DNA of 43,750 nucleotides from Chloroflexota bacterium (lineage in GTDB: Bacteria > Chloroflexota > Dehalococcoidia > Lucifugimonadales > VXLM01). Of this stretch, positions 1 to 9,574 are shown piece after piece. The notes under the pieces are model-generated. The model ran no database searches. It was not told where the DNA came from and saw nothing but the letters and a program-made list of their open reading frames with translations. The position numbers and the translations under genes were made by a program. The stretch spans positions 1 through 43,750 of the forward strand of contig JAPOPA010000093.1 of assembly GCA_026713145.1 (NCBI GenBank), read 5' to 3'. Numbering within the stretch: the first letter of the stretch is position 1; every line of letters starts with the position of its first letter.

Positions 1-2
1 AG

Positions 3-617
3 GGCCGCCGAGACATCGAGGAATTCATCAACAACCTCCTGTCGAAGGGCGACGGCAGCGTCTTCGAGCATGTGAATTACGGCTTTATGATGACGGGGGT
101 ATCACGGGCGTTCACGCATGAGCTGGTGAGACACCGGGCCGGGTTCGCTTACAGCCAGCGTTCCCAGAGATTCGTCAACGAAAGCGACGCCGATTTCGTC
201 ATCCCCCCCGCTCTGGCCGAGGATAGGCCCGGCACCGAAAAGGCGCGAAGTATTTTTGAAAACGCCATAGAAGACGCCCAGGAGAAATACCGGAACCTCG
301 TCTCTGAGCTCTACAAGGCCTTGCCACAGGACGAATTCGAGGTCCAGACCGACCGTCGCAAAGCCGTCCGTCAGGCGGCGCGCGCGGTACTGCCCAACGC
401 CACCGAGACGAAGATCTTCGTCACGGCCAACGTGCGCGCATGGCGTCATTTCATCGAGATGCGCGGCGCAGCATTCGCCGACTGGGAGATACGCAAGGTC
501 GCGCTCATGGTCCTAGACATCCTCAAGGACGAGGCCCCACTGCTGTTTGCCGATTTCACGACCGAAAACCTGCCGGACGGTACGCGAGTAGCGAAGGCAA
601 AGTACTCGAAGGTGTGA
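3..617 (+). CDS. thyX: FAD-dependent thymidylate synthase ThyX, 5'-truncated by window edge
   Basis: Frame is open to the window start (...VFEHVNYGFMMTGVSRAFTHELVRHRAGFAYSQRSQRF); contains the ThyX signature RHRxxxxxxxSxR. Confidence 0.93.
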   Translation, partial: GRRDIEEFINNLLSKGDGSVFEHVNYGFMMTGVSRAFTHELVRHRAGFAYSQRSQRFVNESDADFVIPPALAEDRPGTEKARSIFENAIEDAQEKYRNLVSELYKALPQDEFEVQTDRRKAVRQAARAVLPNATETKIFVTANVRAWRHFIEMRGAAFADWEIRKVALMVLDILKDEAPLLFADFTTENLPDGTRVAKAKYSKV

Positions 618-657
618 GGTCGTCCGGGATTCGCTCGTGTAATGCGACCCGAATCGC

Positions 658-1221
658 CTACTTGGTGGAAGAGGGGGGCTTCTCTTCCCGTCCAAGATCG
701 TCGAGATTCAGGGTCTCGATGAAGTCGGTGAATGCCGAGAGGCTTCGCAGCTCCTCTTCCCGCAAGGGCCGTGGCTCATCCGCCTTCGGCCCCGTGGGGA
801 TGATGGCTTTGCCCGTCTCTTCATCCATCTCGACGCCCGCCTTGTTGACGACGTCGTCGACGGCATAGATGGGGGCCTCGGCGCGGACGGCGAGGGCGAT
901 CGCGTCGCTGGGGCGCGAGTCGATTTCCATCGTACCCCCGTTCACCTGCAAAATGATCTTGGCGTAGAACGTATCGTTCGCAAGTTCGGACACGATTATG
1001 TGGTCGACGGTCGCCCCAAGAGTAGCGATGACGGAAGTCAGGAGGTCGTGAGTCATCGGGCGGGCCGAACTGTACTCCTGTAGCTTCATGGCTATTGCAT
1101 CCGCCTCGGACGGACCTATCCAGATCGGCAGATAGCGATTGGACTCCTTGACGCGCAGAATCACAACGCGCTGGTAGTTGAGCAGACTAACCCGAATGCT
1201 CTCTATATTCATTTCCAGCAT
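658..1221 (-). CDS. Bifunctional nuclease family protein (DUF151)
   Basis: MNIESIRVSLLNYQRVVILRVKESNRYLPIWIGPSEADAIAMKLQ... SRPSDAIALAVRAEAPIYA is typical of the BFN/DUF151 family. Start may be 1221 or 1212. Confidence 0.88.
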   Translation of the reverse strand: MLEMNIESIRVSLLNYQRVVILRVKESNRYLPIWIGPSEADAIAMKLQEYSSARPMTHDLLTSVIATLGATVDHIIVSELANDTFYAKIILQVNGGTMEIDSRPSDAIALAVRAEAPIYAVDDVVNKAGVEMDEETGKAIIPTGPKADEPRPLREEELRSLSAFTDFIETLNLDDLGREEKPPSSTK

Positions 1222-1522
1222 TTCGCGCCTCCCCACCCTACTTGGCATCATTGTAAAACCCCGTTCTTTCGAGTGTCAACGAAGGGTTGATTCGGTTTTG
1301 GCTTGCATTTGGTGTATTCGGATACGGCATGCGGAGTCTCGGGTTTCCATCCTACTTGGCCGGTCACAGTCTCGAAGCAACGGAACCCACAAGTTCGTTT
1401 GCGGGGCTATTGGCCACTTGGTAAGATGAGGAGAGACGCAACCGTGAGCCGCGTCTGGACGTTGTACCGAGCGACCCTACCCCTGGGCGAGCCGTGACCG
1501 CCCCTGTGGGGGAAAGGCCCAT

Positions 1523-2203
1523 ATGGCTTCGGAAGAACGAAATCCACCTAGCGCCCCACCTTCGTATAGCACTATGAGGGGGAACGCAAAAGACTCGTCA
1601 GTCTCGTCTTCGGAAACCGAGGCCCGGATCACATTGGAAGACGTAGAACTGCTCCGCCTCATTGCTAACGGAGACCGTAGTGCGCTGGAGGTGCTGTACG
1701 ACCGATACGCCGGCGGAATCTATTCGCTCGCGCATCACATGCTGCAGGAACAAGGCGCTGCCGAAGAAGTGACACAGGACACGTTCTTCAAAGTTTGGCG
1801 CAGGGCGTCGACGTATAACGTGAAGCGCGGCAAGGTGTCCGGGTGGCTTTTCTCAATTGGACATCACCGGATAATCGACGAGTTGCGGAAGCGCAGACGG
1901 CAGAAGTCGATGATCTACGTGCCCGACGTTGAGGCCGTGCATCGCCAGGAGGACGAATCGGCCGACCCGAACGAATTCGCCGAGAAGCGGATGCAAGGAA
2001 GCCGACTCCGCAAGGCGTTGGAATCCCTGAATCCGGAATTGAAATCGGTGGTCGTGCTTGCATACTACGGCGGACTGACCCAGTCGGAGATTGCGAAAAA
2101 ACTCAACCAGCCCTTGGGAACAGTAAAGACCAGGACGAGATTGGCGCTCAAAGCCCTGCGGGAAAACTTGGGACCACAGGCCCGTAAGTGGTTGGATGGC
2201 TGA
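1523..2203 (+). CDS. ECF-type RNA polymerase sigma factor (sigma-70 family)
   Basis: Sigma region 2 (DRYAGGIYSLAHHMLQEQGAAEEVTQDTFFKVWRRAS) and region 4 (LTQSEIAKKLNQPLGTVKTRTRLALKALRE). Confidence 0.92.
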   Translation: MASEERNPPSAPPSYSTMRGNAKDSSVSSSETEARITLEDVELLRLIANGDRSALEVLYDRYAGGIYSLAHHMLQEQGAAEEVTQDTFFKVWRRASTYNVKRGKVSGWLFSIGHHRIIDELRKRRRQKSMIYVPDVEAVHRQEDESADPNEFAEKRMQGSRLRKALESLNPELKSVVVLAYYGGLTQSEIAKKLNQPLGTVKTRTRLALKALRENLGPQARKWLDG

Positions 2204-2205
2204 TG

Positions 2206-3048
2206 ATGGACTGCAGCAAAATACATGAGTTGCTCCCGGCCTATACACTTGGCTCCCTGACTACGTCGGAAACTGCCGACTTTAACACCCATGTCGAGGT
2301 CTGCTCGCCCTGTGCGGTGAAGGTTCGCGACGCGGGGGACACGCTAGTCGATTTGGCCCGGATGGTGCCTCAGAAGCGTCCTTCCGAGCGCGTCAAAGAT
2401 CGGCTCCTTGCGCGGATCGATAAAGTAGACCAACTGGTAACGCGACCCTCGCGGCCCGTGATGGACTTTGTGGGGTCACTGGGACGGCAGTTGACATTCT
2501 CTACCGGCACATCGCTTGCGGTGGCTTTCTTGATTGTCGCAGTGGTTATAGGCTATTGGTCAAGTCGAAGCCTGCAGGACCTCCAGGATCTCAGGGGCGA
2601 CATCGAGCAACGAATGGAGAGCGTGGCCCAGCAGGAGGAAGATGTACGGGAGGGCCTTGAACAGCAGCACAAGCTGTTCGAAACGATTGCCGCCGACCCA
2701 GACGTGACGGTGAAGCGACTCTCCGCGAATATCCCGACCGTACCGCTACCGGGGCACGAGTCGCCGAGTGGCGTGATCGTCATTTCAGCAAGGGATAGCA
2801 CGGTCACGATCGCCGCCATGCACCTGCCACAACTACCGCAGAATTGGGCCTATCACGTCTGGCTCATCAAGCACGGCGGGCAGGAGATCAGAACCGCAAC
2901 ACTGACCGTCGATTCGACTGGCGCAGGCCATGCCGAAGTCACCATCGACGCGCCGCTGGAAGAGTTTCGCGCCATTTTCGTTACAATCGATCCTGCGAAT
3001 GCGGGCCCTGGCAGCGTCGGCAACAGCGCCTTGCGCGGAGATTTGTAG
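2206..3048 (+). CDS. Anti-sigma factor with N-terminal zinc finger, one TM helix and RskA-like C-terminal domain
   Basis: HELLPAYTLGSLTTSETADFNTHVEVCSPC zinc-finger-like N-terminus, TM segment, C-terminal WAYHVWLIKHGGQE...; start overlaps/abuts the sigma stop (TGATGATG). Confidence 0.85.
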   Translation: MDCSKIHELLPAYTLGSLTTSETADFNTHVEVCSPCAVKVRDAGDTLVDLARMVPQKRPSERVKDRLLARIDKVDQLVTRPSRPVMDFVGSLGRQLTFSTGTSLAVAFLIVAVVIGYWSSRSLQDLQDLRGDIEQRMESVAQQEEDVREGLEQQHKLFETIAADPDVTVKRLSANIPTVPLPGHESPSGVIVISARDSTVTIAAMHLPQLPQNWAYHVWLIKHGGQEIRTATLTVDSTGAGHAEVTIDAPLEEFRAIFVTIDPANAGPGSVGNSALRGDL

Positions 3049-3178
3049 TACTCTCAAACCTGTCGTAGAATACGCCGATAGAGTCTACCCTTACGCCTTC
3101 GCTTGTGGTAGGCTATTCGCCGTGGGAGCAAATGCTTCCTCTGAACGACTCTGTTCATCACAGGAGGAATAGACAATT

Positions 3179-4372
3179 ATGAAGTCTAGGATAATCGCTT
3201 TACTTGCCCTGCTTTCACTCCTTCTGGCGCTTCCGGTTGGCACGGGGCTGGCCCAGAGCGAATTCGAAGCGACTGCGGTGATCTACGACGACGCAGCTTC
3301 GAGCGACGCGATCGCCATTGAGATGAAGAATGTTCCCGCACCTTCCAACGGGACCGTACTCGTTGGTTGGCTCATCGACGACTCTGGGAATATCAAGCAC
3401 AGCACAGGGCCGATGGAATGGGCCGGCGGTACAGTTTCCCATACCTTCGACAGCAGTTCACCGCGATACACGGGTGCGAACCTAATTCGCGATTATAGCC
3501 TCTTTGTCATTACGGAAGAGACCGCCGGAACAGACCCCGATGATCCCGCCGGTCCTCCGGTATACCACTACGAGCAACCCGCCGCCGCACTGGCGCAAAT
3601 CAGGAACCTTCTCGCAGACTGGCCGGCGGAAAGCGGTTCTGGAATCCTGGCCAACACAATGGGACAGTTGGAGATCGCCCGCAACGAGGCGCTTCTCGGA
3701 AAACTTGAGGGCACTGCAGATGGCGCCAAGGCACGTGCGCAGCGTGTACTGAACGTAATTGAGGGAGCGCAGGGTGCGAACTTCGAGGCAAGTGCCGGGA
3801 ACCCCGGGGACGGGGTCGGCGTAATAGCTCACCTCGCGGACACCCAACAGATTGGGTTTGCCAGGGAAGCCGCGCCGGGCGTGGAGACCATTGCCGAACA
3901 CGGTGCACTGGCGGAAATCACCGCTTCCAACACCGTGAGCTTCGTAAACCTCGCTGTTGAACGAATTCTGTCGCTCGTCCTGCCTGCTGCCAACCAAGGC
4001 GATGCCAGCAGGCATATGGCAAACGTCGAAGGCCTGATAAGCAATGCCCTGACCGGCCTCGACGCCAACGGAGACGGAACGAAGGGAGCCGTCGCCGGCG
4101 AAGCAGGGTTGGATGAGACGTATCGGCAGGTCCAGCTGATGGCCACCTACTCGATCTTGGTGGGTGGACCTCCGACGCCGACTCCCACTCCAACGCCGAC
4201 TCCTACGCCTACGCCAATACCTCCTACCCCGACGCCGACTCCTGAGCCACCGGCCACTGGCGACATGAGCGTACCCGCGCTGACGCAGTTGGCCCTGCTG
4301 CTCGGAGGCATCCTGCTAATCGGTGGAGCCTTCGTCTTCGTTGCGACGCGCAAGGAAGAGGGTCAGGCTTAG
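3179..4372 (+). CDS. Secreted surface protein with PTPTP stalk and C-terminal membrane anchor
   Basis: N-terminal signal peptide (MKSRIIALLALLSLLLALPVGTGLAQ), (TP)n linker, then PPATGD + hydrophobic helix + RKEEGQA tail; GGAGG-like RBS upstream. Confidence 0.8.
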   Translation: MKSRIIALLALLSLLLALPVGTGLAQSEFEATAVIYDDAASSDAIAIEMKNVPAPSNGTVLVGWLIDDSGNIKHSTGPMEWAGGTVSHTFDSSSPRYTGANLIRDYSLFVITEETAGTDPDDPAGPPVYHYEQPAAALAQIRNLLADWPAESGSGILANTMGQLEIARNEALLGKLEGTADGAKARAQRVLNVIEGAQGANFEASAGNPGDGVGVIAHLADTQQIGFAREAAPGVETIAEHGALAEITASNTVSFVNLAVERILSLVLPAANQGDASRHMANVEGLISNALTGLDANGDGTKGAVAGEAGLDETYRQVQLMATYSILVGGPPTPTPTPTPTPTPTPIPPTPTPTPEPPATGDMSVPALTQLALLLGGILLIGGAFVFVATRKEEGQA

Positions 4373-4406
4373 CGACTAGCATTCCGTAAGACTCGCTAGC
4401 TAACCA

Positions 4407-4439
4407 AAGGCCCCGTCGCTCACGCAGTGACGGGGCCTT
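4407..4439 (+). terminator. Hairpin terminator downstream of the PTPTP surface protein
   Basis: Perfect 11-bp stem AAGGCCCCGTC / GACGGGGCCTT with 11-nt loop; weak following T-tract. Confidence 0.65.
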
Positions 4440-4483
4440 GATGTATAACTTGAAGCGGGAGATTTCGTCGACGCGATACACTC

Positions 4484-4639
4484 ATGAAAAACGGGACGAT
4501 CAAAGACCCATATATTAGCGCCGATGTGGATCCCAAGAGGAAGATCCCGTGCGACATCTGCGGAGCAAGTATGATTGGCGTTCACTGCAAGCTGCGCTGT
4601 CCATCGTGCGGATTCACAAGAGACTGTTCCGATCCTTAG
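4484..4639 (+). CDS. Small (51 aa) Cys-rich zinc-ribbon-like protein
   Basis: Not in the supplied ORF track (below length cutoff). ATG 4484 to TAG 4637: MKNGTIKDPYISADVDPKRKIPCDICGASMIGVHCKLRCPSCGFTRDCSDP, with CDIC and CPSC pairs; ends 4 nt before the next start. Confidence 0.6.
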   Translation: MKNGTIKDPYISADVDPKRKIPCDICGASMIGVHCKLRCPSCGFTRDCSDP

Positions 4640-4643
4640 GACC

Positions 4644-5372
4644 ATGTCCATCGACCGATTCTATTTCGCATTGCTGATAGCGGTAGCAGCGATCATCGTA
4701 GCGTGCGGGCAAAACAGCACCGAACCTACTCCCGCCCCCACCGCGACGCCCCTCCCACCCGACCCCAAGGAGATACTCGAACGCTCGGGGCAGGTGATGG
4801 CTTCCCTGAAGACGTTTAACTTCCGCATGTACCACGACGTCGGGAGCCTCGAAATCCTCGAAGGATTGCTCATCGAGAAGGTGAGCGGCAAGATCGTGAA
4901 CCCGGATAAACTCTCGATGGAGTTCTCCGGCAGCTTCGGCGGAGGGTTTGCGATTAAATCCGAGGTCATCACCGTAGGCGACCAGTCCTACATGACGAAC
5001 CCCCTCACCGGCAACTGGGAGGCCTCCGACGCGAGCATCAGCCCGGTCGGGTTCTTCAGTCCCACCCGCGGCATCGCGGAAATGATGGGCCAGACGCAGA
5101 ACGCCACCTTGCTTGACGACGGTTCATCGGAAGGGGTGTACCGCATAAGTGGGGCTCTACCAACCACCGCACTCTCGTCGCTGGTCGGTCCGACCCTGAC
5201 CGACCGCACCGTAGACCTTGAACTCAAGATTGACTCGATCACCGACTACCTGCTCGAGGTGCGTTTTACCGGCGCCGTCACGCCATCCGATGTGGAGGAC
5301 GCCGAACGGGTAATCGTGCTGTCATTCTTCAACGAGGACGTTGTCATCGACCCCCCTGAAGACGCCTCGTGA
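4644..5372 (+). CDS. LppX/LprAFG-type lipoprotein (LprG-like)
   Basis: Lipobox (AIIVACGQ), then PPDPKEILERSGQVMASLKTFNFRMYHD... LSMEFSGSFGGGFAIKSEVITVGDQSYMTNPLTGNWE, typical of LppX_LprAFG. Confidence 0.82.
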   Translation: MSIDRFYFALLIAVAAIIVACGQNSTEPTPAPTATPLPPDPKEILERSGQVMASLKTFNFRMYHDVGSLEILEGLLIEKVSGKIVNPDKLSMEFSGSFGGGFAIKSEVITVGDQSYMTNPLTGNWEASDASISPVGFFSPTRGIAEMMGQTQNATLLDDGSSEGVYRISGALPTTALSSLVGPTLTDRTVDLELKIDSITDYLLEVRFTGAVTPSDVEDAERVIVLSFFNEDVVIDPPEDAS

Positions 5373-5425
5373 CCGGTGGACGTTCCTAGTCAACTAACCT
5401 GCGTTCTGGAACGGGGACGGCTCGC

Positions 5426-6958
5426 GTGAACCTCCTGGACCGCATAAGTAACCGTGTGCCGCCGTACGTTGCACTCATACCCGTGTGCGTCGGCGTATTC
5501 GTCGCGGCGGACGACCAGACGGTCATCGTGACCGTCCTACCTCAGATCATGCTGGACATGGAGGTGCCCGTCACCGAGCTCGACCACGCATCGTGGGCAA
5601 TTACGGGCTACCTGCTCGGCTATCTGGTCGGGATGCCACTCATCGGGCGAATATCCGACGTGGTAGGCCACCGCCGTCTTTACATTCTGTCCGTCGTGGC
5701 ATTCATGATCGGATCGGTCGCGGTCGCCCTCACGCAGAGCCTCAACTGGATGATTGCGGCCCGGGTGTTCCAGGCTATCGGCGCTGGTGCGCTGGTGCCC
5801 ATATCCATCGCAATCGTCGGCGATCTCTTCCCTCGGGGAAAACGAGCGCTCCCCCTGGGCATAGTCGGGGCGGCGGCCGAGGCGGGCGGCGTAATCGGTC
5901 CGCTGTGGGGAGGCGTGATAATTCGATACCTTGATTGGCGCTGGGTCTTCTGGATAAATATACCGCTCGCCATTGTGACGATAGCGCTCATCATTTTCAT
6001 GGTGCGGCCCAGCCCGCGATACCCCGCTACCGTCGATGTGGTCGGAGGAGCGCTGGTAGCGGCGGCCCTGACGTTTACGACACTCGCCCTCTCGCGCATC
6101 GGTTCCTTCGATTGGCTTGGAGGCGCATTTGTCGCGGGCGGCATTCTCTCCCTCATCCTCTTCGTTCTGCGGCAACGAAGCGCGACCGACCCACTCCTGC
6201 CACCGGCGATGTTTCGAGTGCTGGCCTTCGTGTCGGCCAATATCACTCACCTGCTCGTCGGCGCGGCGCTCATCATCGGTATGGTCACCGTTCCGCTAAT
6301 GGCCAATACCGTAATGGGCAGGACTCCCCTGGAGGGCGGGCTGTGGCTGATGCGCATGACAGCCGGCATACCCTTCGGTGCAATGTTGGGCGGAGTCTTG
6401 GCCCAGCGATTGGATTTACGCTTCCCGGCCGCCTCCGGTCTCGTAATTGCGGCTATCGGGTACTGGCTGATAAGCGGGTGGAGCTTCGACATCGGCGAGC
6501 CGGAGCTAACCCTCCATCTCTTGGTTGTGGGGTTCGGCTTCGGCCTCTTGATCGTACCTATCGCCCTCGCGGGCACCGAGACGGTGGGCCAGGACATCCG
6601 GGCGACTGCCGCTTCGATGGTCACGGCCATGCGCATTGTAGGAATGACTTTTGGAGTCGCGGCCCTGACGGCGTGGGGTGTCGCCCGATTCGACGTCCTT
6701 GCCGCCGACATCCGACTCCCGCTCGCAGAGGCCACACAGACCAGAGCGGAAGCCCAGGCCCAGCTAGACCAATTCACCGATCGGATCAACGATGCCGGCA
6801 TAACTCTTTTCCAGGAGTTCTTCTTCATTGCCGCTGCCGTATGCCTTCTGGCAGTAGTAGCCGCCGTGTTTATGATCGTGAACAAGACCGCCGGACGGCG
6901 CTCATCCATTCCGACAGGAGAAGAGGATGTTTTACGAGATCGGCAAGGGACCCTCTGA
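5426..6958 (+). CDS. MFS transporter, DHA2/EmrB-QacA type (14 TM)
   Basis: DDQTVIVTVLPQIMLDMEVPVTELDHASWAITGYLLGYLVGMPLIGRISDVVGHRRLYI; long hydrophobic protein; GTG start. Confidence 0.9.
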   Translation: MNLLDRISNRVPPYVALIPVCVGVFVAADDQTVIVTVLPQIMLDMEVPVTELDHASWAITGYLLGYLVGMPLIGRISDVVGHRRLYILSVVAFMIGSVAVALTQSLNWMIAARVFQAIGAGALVPISIAIVGDLFPRGKRALPLGIVGAAAEAGGVIGPLWGGVIIRYLDWRWVFWINIPLAIVTIALIIFMVRPSPRYPATVDVVGGALVAAALTFTTLALSRIGSFDWLGGAFVAGGILSLILFVLRQRSATDPLLPPAMFRVLAFVSANITHLLVGAALIIGMVTVPLMANTVMGRTPLEGGLWLMRMTAGIPFGAMLGGVLAQRLDLRFPAASGLVIAAIGYWLISGWSFDIGEPELTLHLLVVGFGFGLLIVPIALAGTETVGQDIRATAASMVTAMRIVGMTFGVAALTAWGVARFDVLAADIRLPLAEATQTRAEAQAQLDQFTDRINDAGITLFQEFFFIAAAVCLLAVVAAVFMIVNKTAGRRSSIPTGEEDVLRDRQGTL

Positions 6959-7544
6959 ATCCTTCAGTACGCTGAATGCCATCGTGGTACCCAGACCCAT
7001 TGGTTGGATATCCACGCTCAGTGAGGACGGTGTTCCAAACCTCGCGCCCTACTCGTTCTTCAACGCGGTCGCCTATAGCCCGCCCCAGGTGATGTTTGCG
7101 GCCACGAGCAATCATCGGTCCGGCGGACTTAAGGACGCCGTGCTCGACGCGCAAACTACTGGCGAGTTCGTGGTCAACGTTGCCACCTGGGAGTTAAGGA
7201 AGCATATGAACGCCTCCGCCGTCCCGGCTCCCAGAGAGGTTGATGAGTTCGAGTACGTAGGGCTGACCAAGGCCCACAGCAGGATGGTGAACTGTCCCCG
7301 CGTTGCCGAAAGTCCCATGCACCTCGAATGTCGTTACACACGCTCGGTCGAGATGCTGACCAACGACGTCGATGATCCGAACACGGTCGTCTTCGGGGAG
7401 GTCGTAGGCGTCCATGTCGACGAACGGCTGCTTGTGGACGGTCGTATAGACTTCCTCAAGCTTCGACCCGTCGGCAGGCTCGGCTACCTGGACTTCGTCG
7501 AGGTCGACAGCGTGTTCAGTATGGAACGACCTGCTTGGCCCTAA
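6927..7544 (+). CDS. Flavin reductase family protein (FMN-binding split barrel)
   Basis: MFYEIGKGPSESFSTLNAIVVPRPIGWISTLSEDGVPNLAPYSFFNAVAYSPPQVMFAA; overlaps the end of the MFS gene. Confidence 0.87.
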   Translation: MFYEIGKGPSESFSTLNAIVVPRPIGWISTLSEDGVPNLAPYSFFNAVAYSPPQVMFAATSNHRSGGLKDAVLDAQTTGEFVVNVATWELRKHMNASAVPAPREVDEFEYVGLTKAHSRMVNCPRVAESPMHLECRYTRSVEMLTNDVDDPNTVVFGEVVGVHVDERLLVDGRIDFLKLRPVGRLGYLDFVEVDSVFSMERPAWP

Positions 7545-8067
7545 TGTCCGGTGGAACGGCAGATCTGTGACCTGATCGCCCACGGCACCCTCGTTCGGAA
7601 GTCAATATCGCGCGGCCAAGCCTGCGAAAGTCATTGCCTTTTTCCGAAAATCGTTTAGCATAAGTCCTATGTATGTAGTCAAGAAATCGTACCTACGATC
7701 AAAACGGTCCCGGACATCGGACATCAACGCGCCGTTTCGAACATTCCTGACGAATCGCCTTCCCCCGTCTCAAAGCAGCGTAAAGCTCGTACACCGTGAG
7801 ACCACGACTTGTTACTCGTACATGTGCCAATACGCCTACGCGTGTACCGAAAAGGCGGCGCGTCCGGTTAAGGTGCTCGAACGAAGGTGCATGAGGTATC
7901 AGCCAGAGGCTATGCGAGTAGAGCCTCGAATGTCCGACTATGCGTTGGATTTGTTGGCCCGGCGGCGGGCGGCGGGCGAGAACCTGGAGTCAGGCACCGT
8001 CGCCATCTTGAACAGGCTCAGGCCGAGTGGGCCGATACGCAAGTCCCCATAGGTGCGAGAGACGGAA

Positions 8068-9072
8068 TCACCAGGAAGGTTCGGTGTCCTGGAACTGATT
8101 GTTCGTCAGCCGCTGCTGGTTCTGCCCGTCGGACTCCATAACGAATATCTCGGCGTCGCCGTCGAGATTGGACACGAAGGCGATCCTTCTTCCGTTCGGC
8201 GACCAGGTCGGCTGTTCGTCCCGCACTTCGTTATGGGTAAGGCGGGTGAGGTTGTCGGACATTCCCCCGTCTTCGATCTCAACGGAGTATATCTCGGCAT
8301 TGCCGTCCCGCTCGGTGACGAAGAGCAGCCTCTTGCCGTTCGGCGACCACGACAGATCGTATTCCGGCGCTTCGGAATCGGTGACGCGGATCTCTTCGCC
8401 CCCTTCCGGGTCTATGACGTAGATTTCGGGATTCCCGTCACGCGTCGATAGAAACGCAATAAATCGCGAGTCAGGAGACCAAGTGGCGCCGTAGTCCGTC
8501 GACTGCGTACGCCTGAACTCATTGACACCGTCCGGGTTGCGGATATAGATGCCCTGTTCCCCGCCTTCTCGGACGGAGAAGACGACAAAGTCCCCCTCCG
8601 GCGACCATCCTCCGACCTCGTCCGCGGACACCTTGCTGAGCAACACCGACTCTTCCCCCTCGGAGTCGCTAACGTAGACCGCCTTGCCGGAATCTTGCTT
8701 CACCGCATAGGCCAGGCGGTCGCTGTCCGGGTCCCACTTCGGCTGTGTGATCTCGCCGCCGCCGGAAAAGACTGCGGTTCGCTCTTCGCCGGATATCCGC
8801 AGCACTTCGATACTCATGTCACTACCCTCGCCCGAGAGAAAAGCGATGTGACGTCCATTCGGAGAAAGCGCCGGGGAGAATTCGTTACGCGGGCTCTTCG
8901 TCAGGTTTTCTTCCGTACCCCGTCCGTCGGCGCGAACGGAGTATACCTCCAGGTTGCCATCCCTGTCGGAGGTGAATACGATTGGAGGAGTACCCGACCG
9001 ACAGGCTAGGGCGAGTGCGAGAAAGGGCAGAAGTGCAACGATGCCGATGGCACGTTGGAGGGGCCGTTTCAT
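8068..9072 (-). CDS. Lipoprotein with TolB-like/PD40 beta-propeller repeats
   Basis: Signal/lipobox MKRPLQRAIGIVALLPFLALALACRSG; repeated IxFxSDRDGNxEIYxxxxDG...SPNGxxIAF blades. The longer ORF in the track overlaps the divergent pilin gene. Confidence 0.85.
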   Translation of the reverse strand: MKRPLQRAIGIVALLPFLALALACRSGTPPIVFTSDRDGNLEVYSVRADGRGTEENLTKSPRNEFSPALSPNGRHIAFLSGEGSDMSIEVLRISGEERTAVFSGGGEITQPKWDPDSDRLAYAVKQDSGKAVYVSDSEGEESVLLSKVSADEVGGWSPEGDFVVFSVREGGEQGIYIRNPDGVNEFRRTQSTDYGATWSPDSRFIAFLSTRDGNPEIYVIDPEGGEEIRVTDSEAPEYDLSWSPNGKRLLFVTERDGNAEIYSVEIEDGGMSDNLTRLTHNEVRDEQPTWSPNGRRIAFVSNLDGDAEIFVMESDGQNQQRLTNNQFQDTEPSW

Positions 9073-9142
9073 GTGCGTATGAACCTGAATCATTCTTGGA
9101 GAAGTATCGAACAGAGTGTTGGATCTGCAACGAGTATTTGAC

Positions 9143-9574
9143 ATGAGAAGCCGCGCGCGTTCAAGGTGTCGAAGGGTCAGTTTCCTTAGAACCGGCTTCA
9201 CGGACGGGGCGACGGCTTCTCTCCGTAGCGGGGCTCGTGGTGAGTCCGGCTTTACCTTGCTGGAGGTGGTCATTGCTATGGCCATCCTCAGCGTAGCTGT
9301 GGTCGGCCTTGTGGGCGGTCTTTCCTTCGTGATCAGCGTCTCGGACACGCTGGAGGAACAAGCATTGATAGAAACCCTGGCCACCCGTAACGTAGAAGAG
9401 TATCTGAATGAAGACTGTCTTCCGAAGGACTCCTTTGTGCGTGGCTATCGGATCGAAGGTCACGCTGTCGAGGCAGTGTACGTTGTGAGGGTGGTCTCCA
9501 ACGACGAGGAGTTGTATACGCTCAGTTCTCTGGCAGGGGAGGTGACTGCTTGCCCGGAGAGCGAGGACGAATGA
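9143..9574 (+). CDS. Type IV pilin/pseudopilin-like protein
   Basis: Prepilin motif G-ESGFTLLEVVIAMAILSVAVVGLVGG. Confidence 0.8.
   Translation: MRSRARSRCRRVSFLRTGFTDGATASLRSGARGESGFTLLEVVIAMAILSVAVVGLVGGLSFVISVSDTLEEQALIETLATRNVEEYLNEDCLPKDSFVRGYRIEGHAVEAVYVVRVVSNDEELYTLSSLAGEVTACPESEDE

Noticed and set aside
4170-4250. CRISPR-like short repeats
   Set aside because: Microsatellite-like codons for a (Thr-Pro)n protein stalk; no repeat-spacer structure. No CRISPR array was seen in the window.
5935-6975. 346-aa ORF, and minus-strand ORFs within the MFS gene
   Set aside because: Out-of-frame, Arg-rich shadow translations of the MFS transporter.
7669-8052. 127-aa ORF between the flavin reductase and PD40 genes
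   Set aside because: No recognisable domain, unusual composition and unclear start; left as unassigned intergenic DNA.
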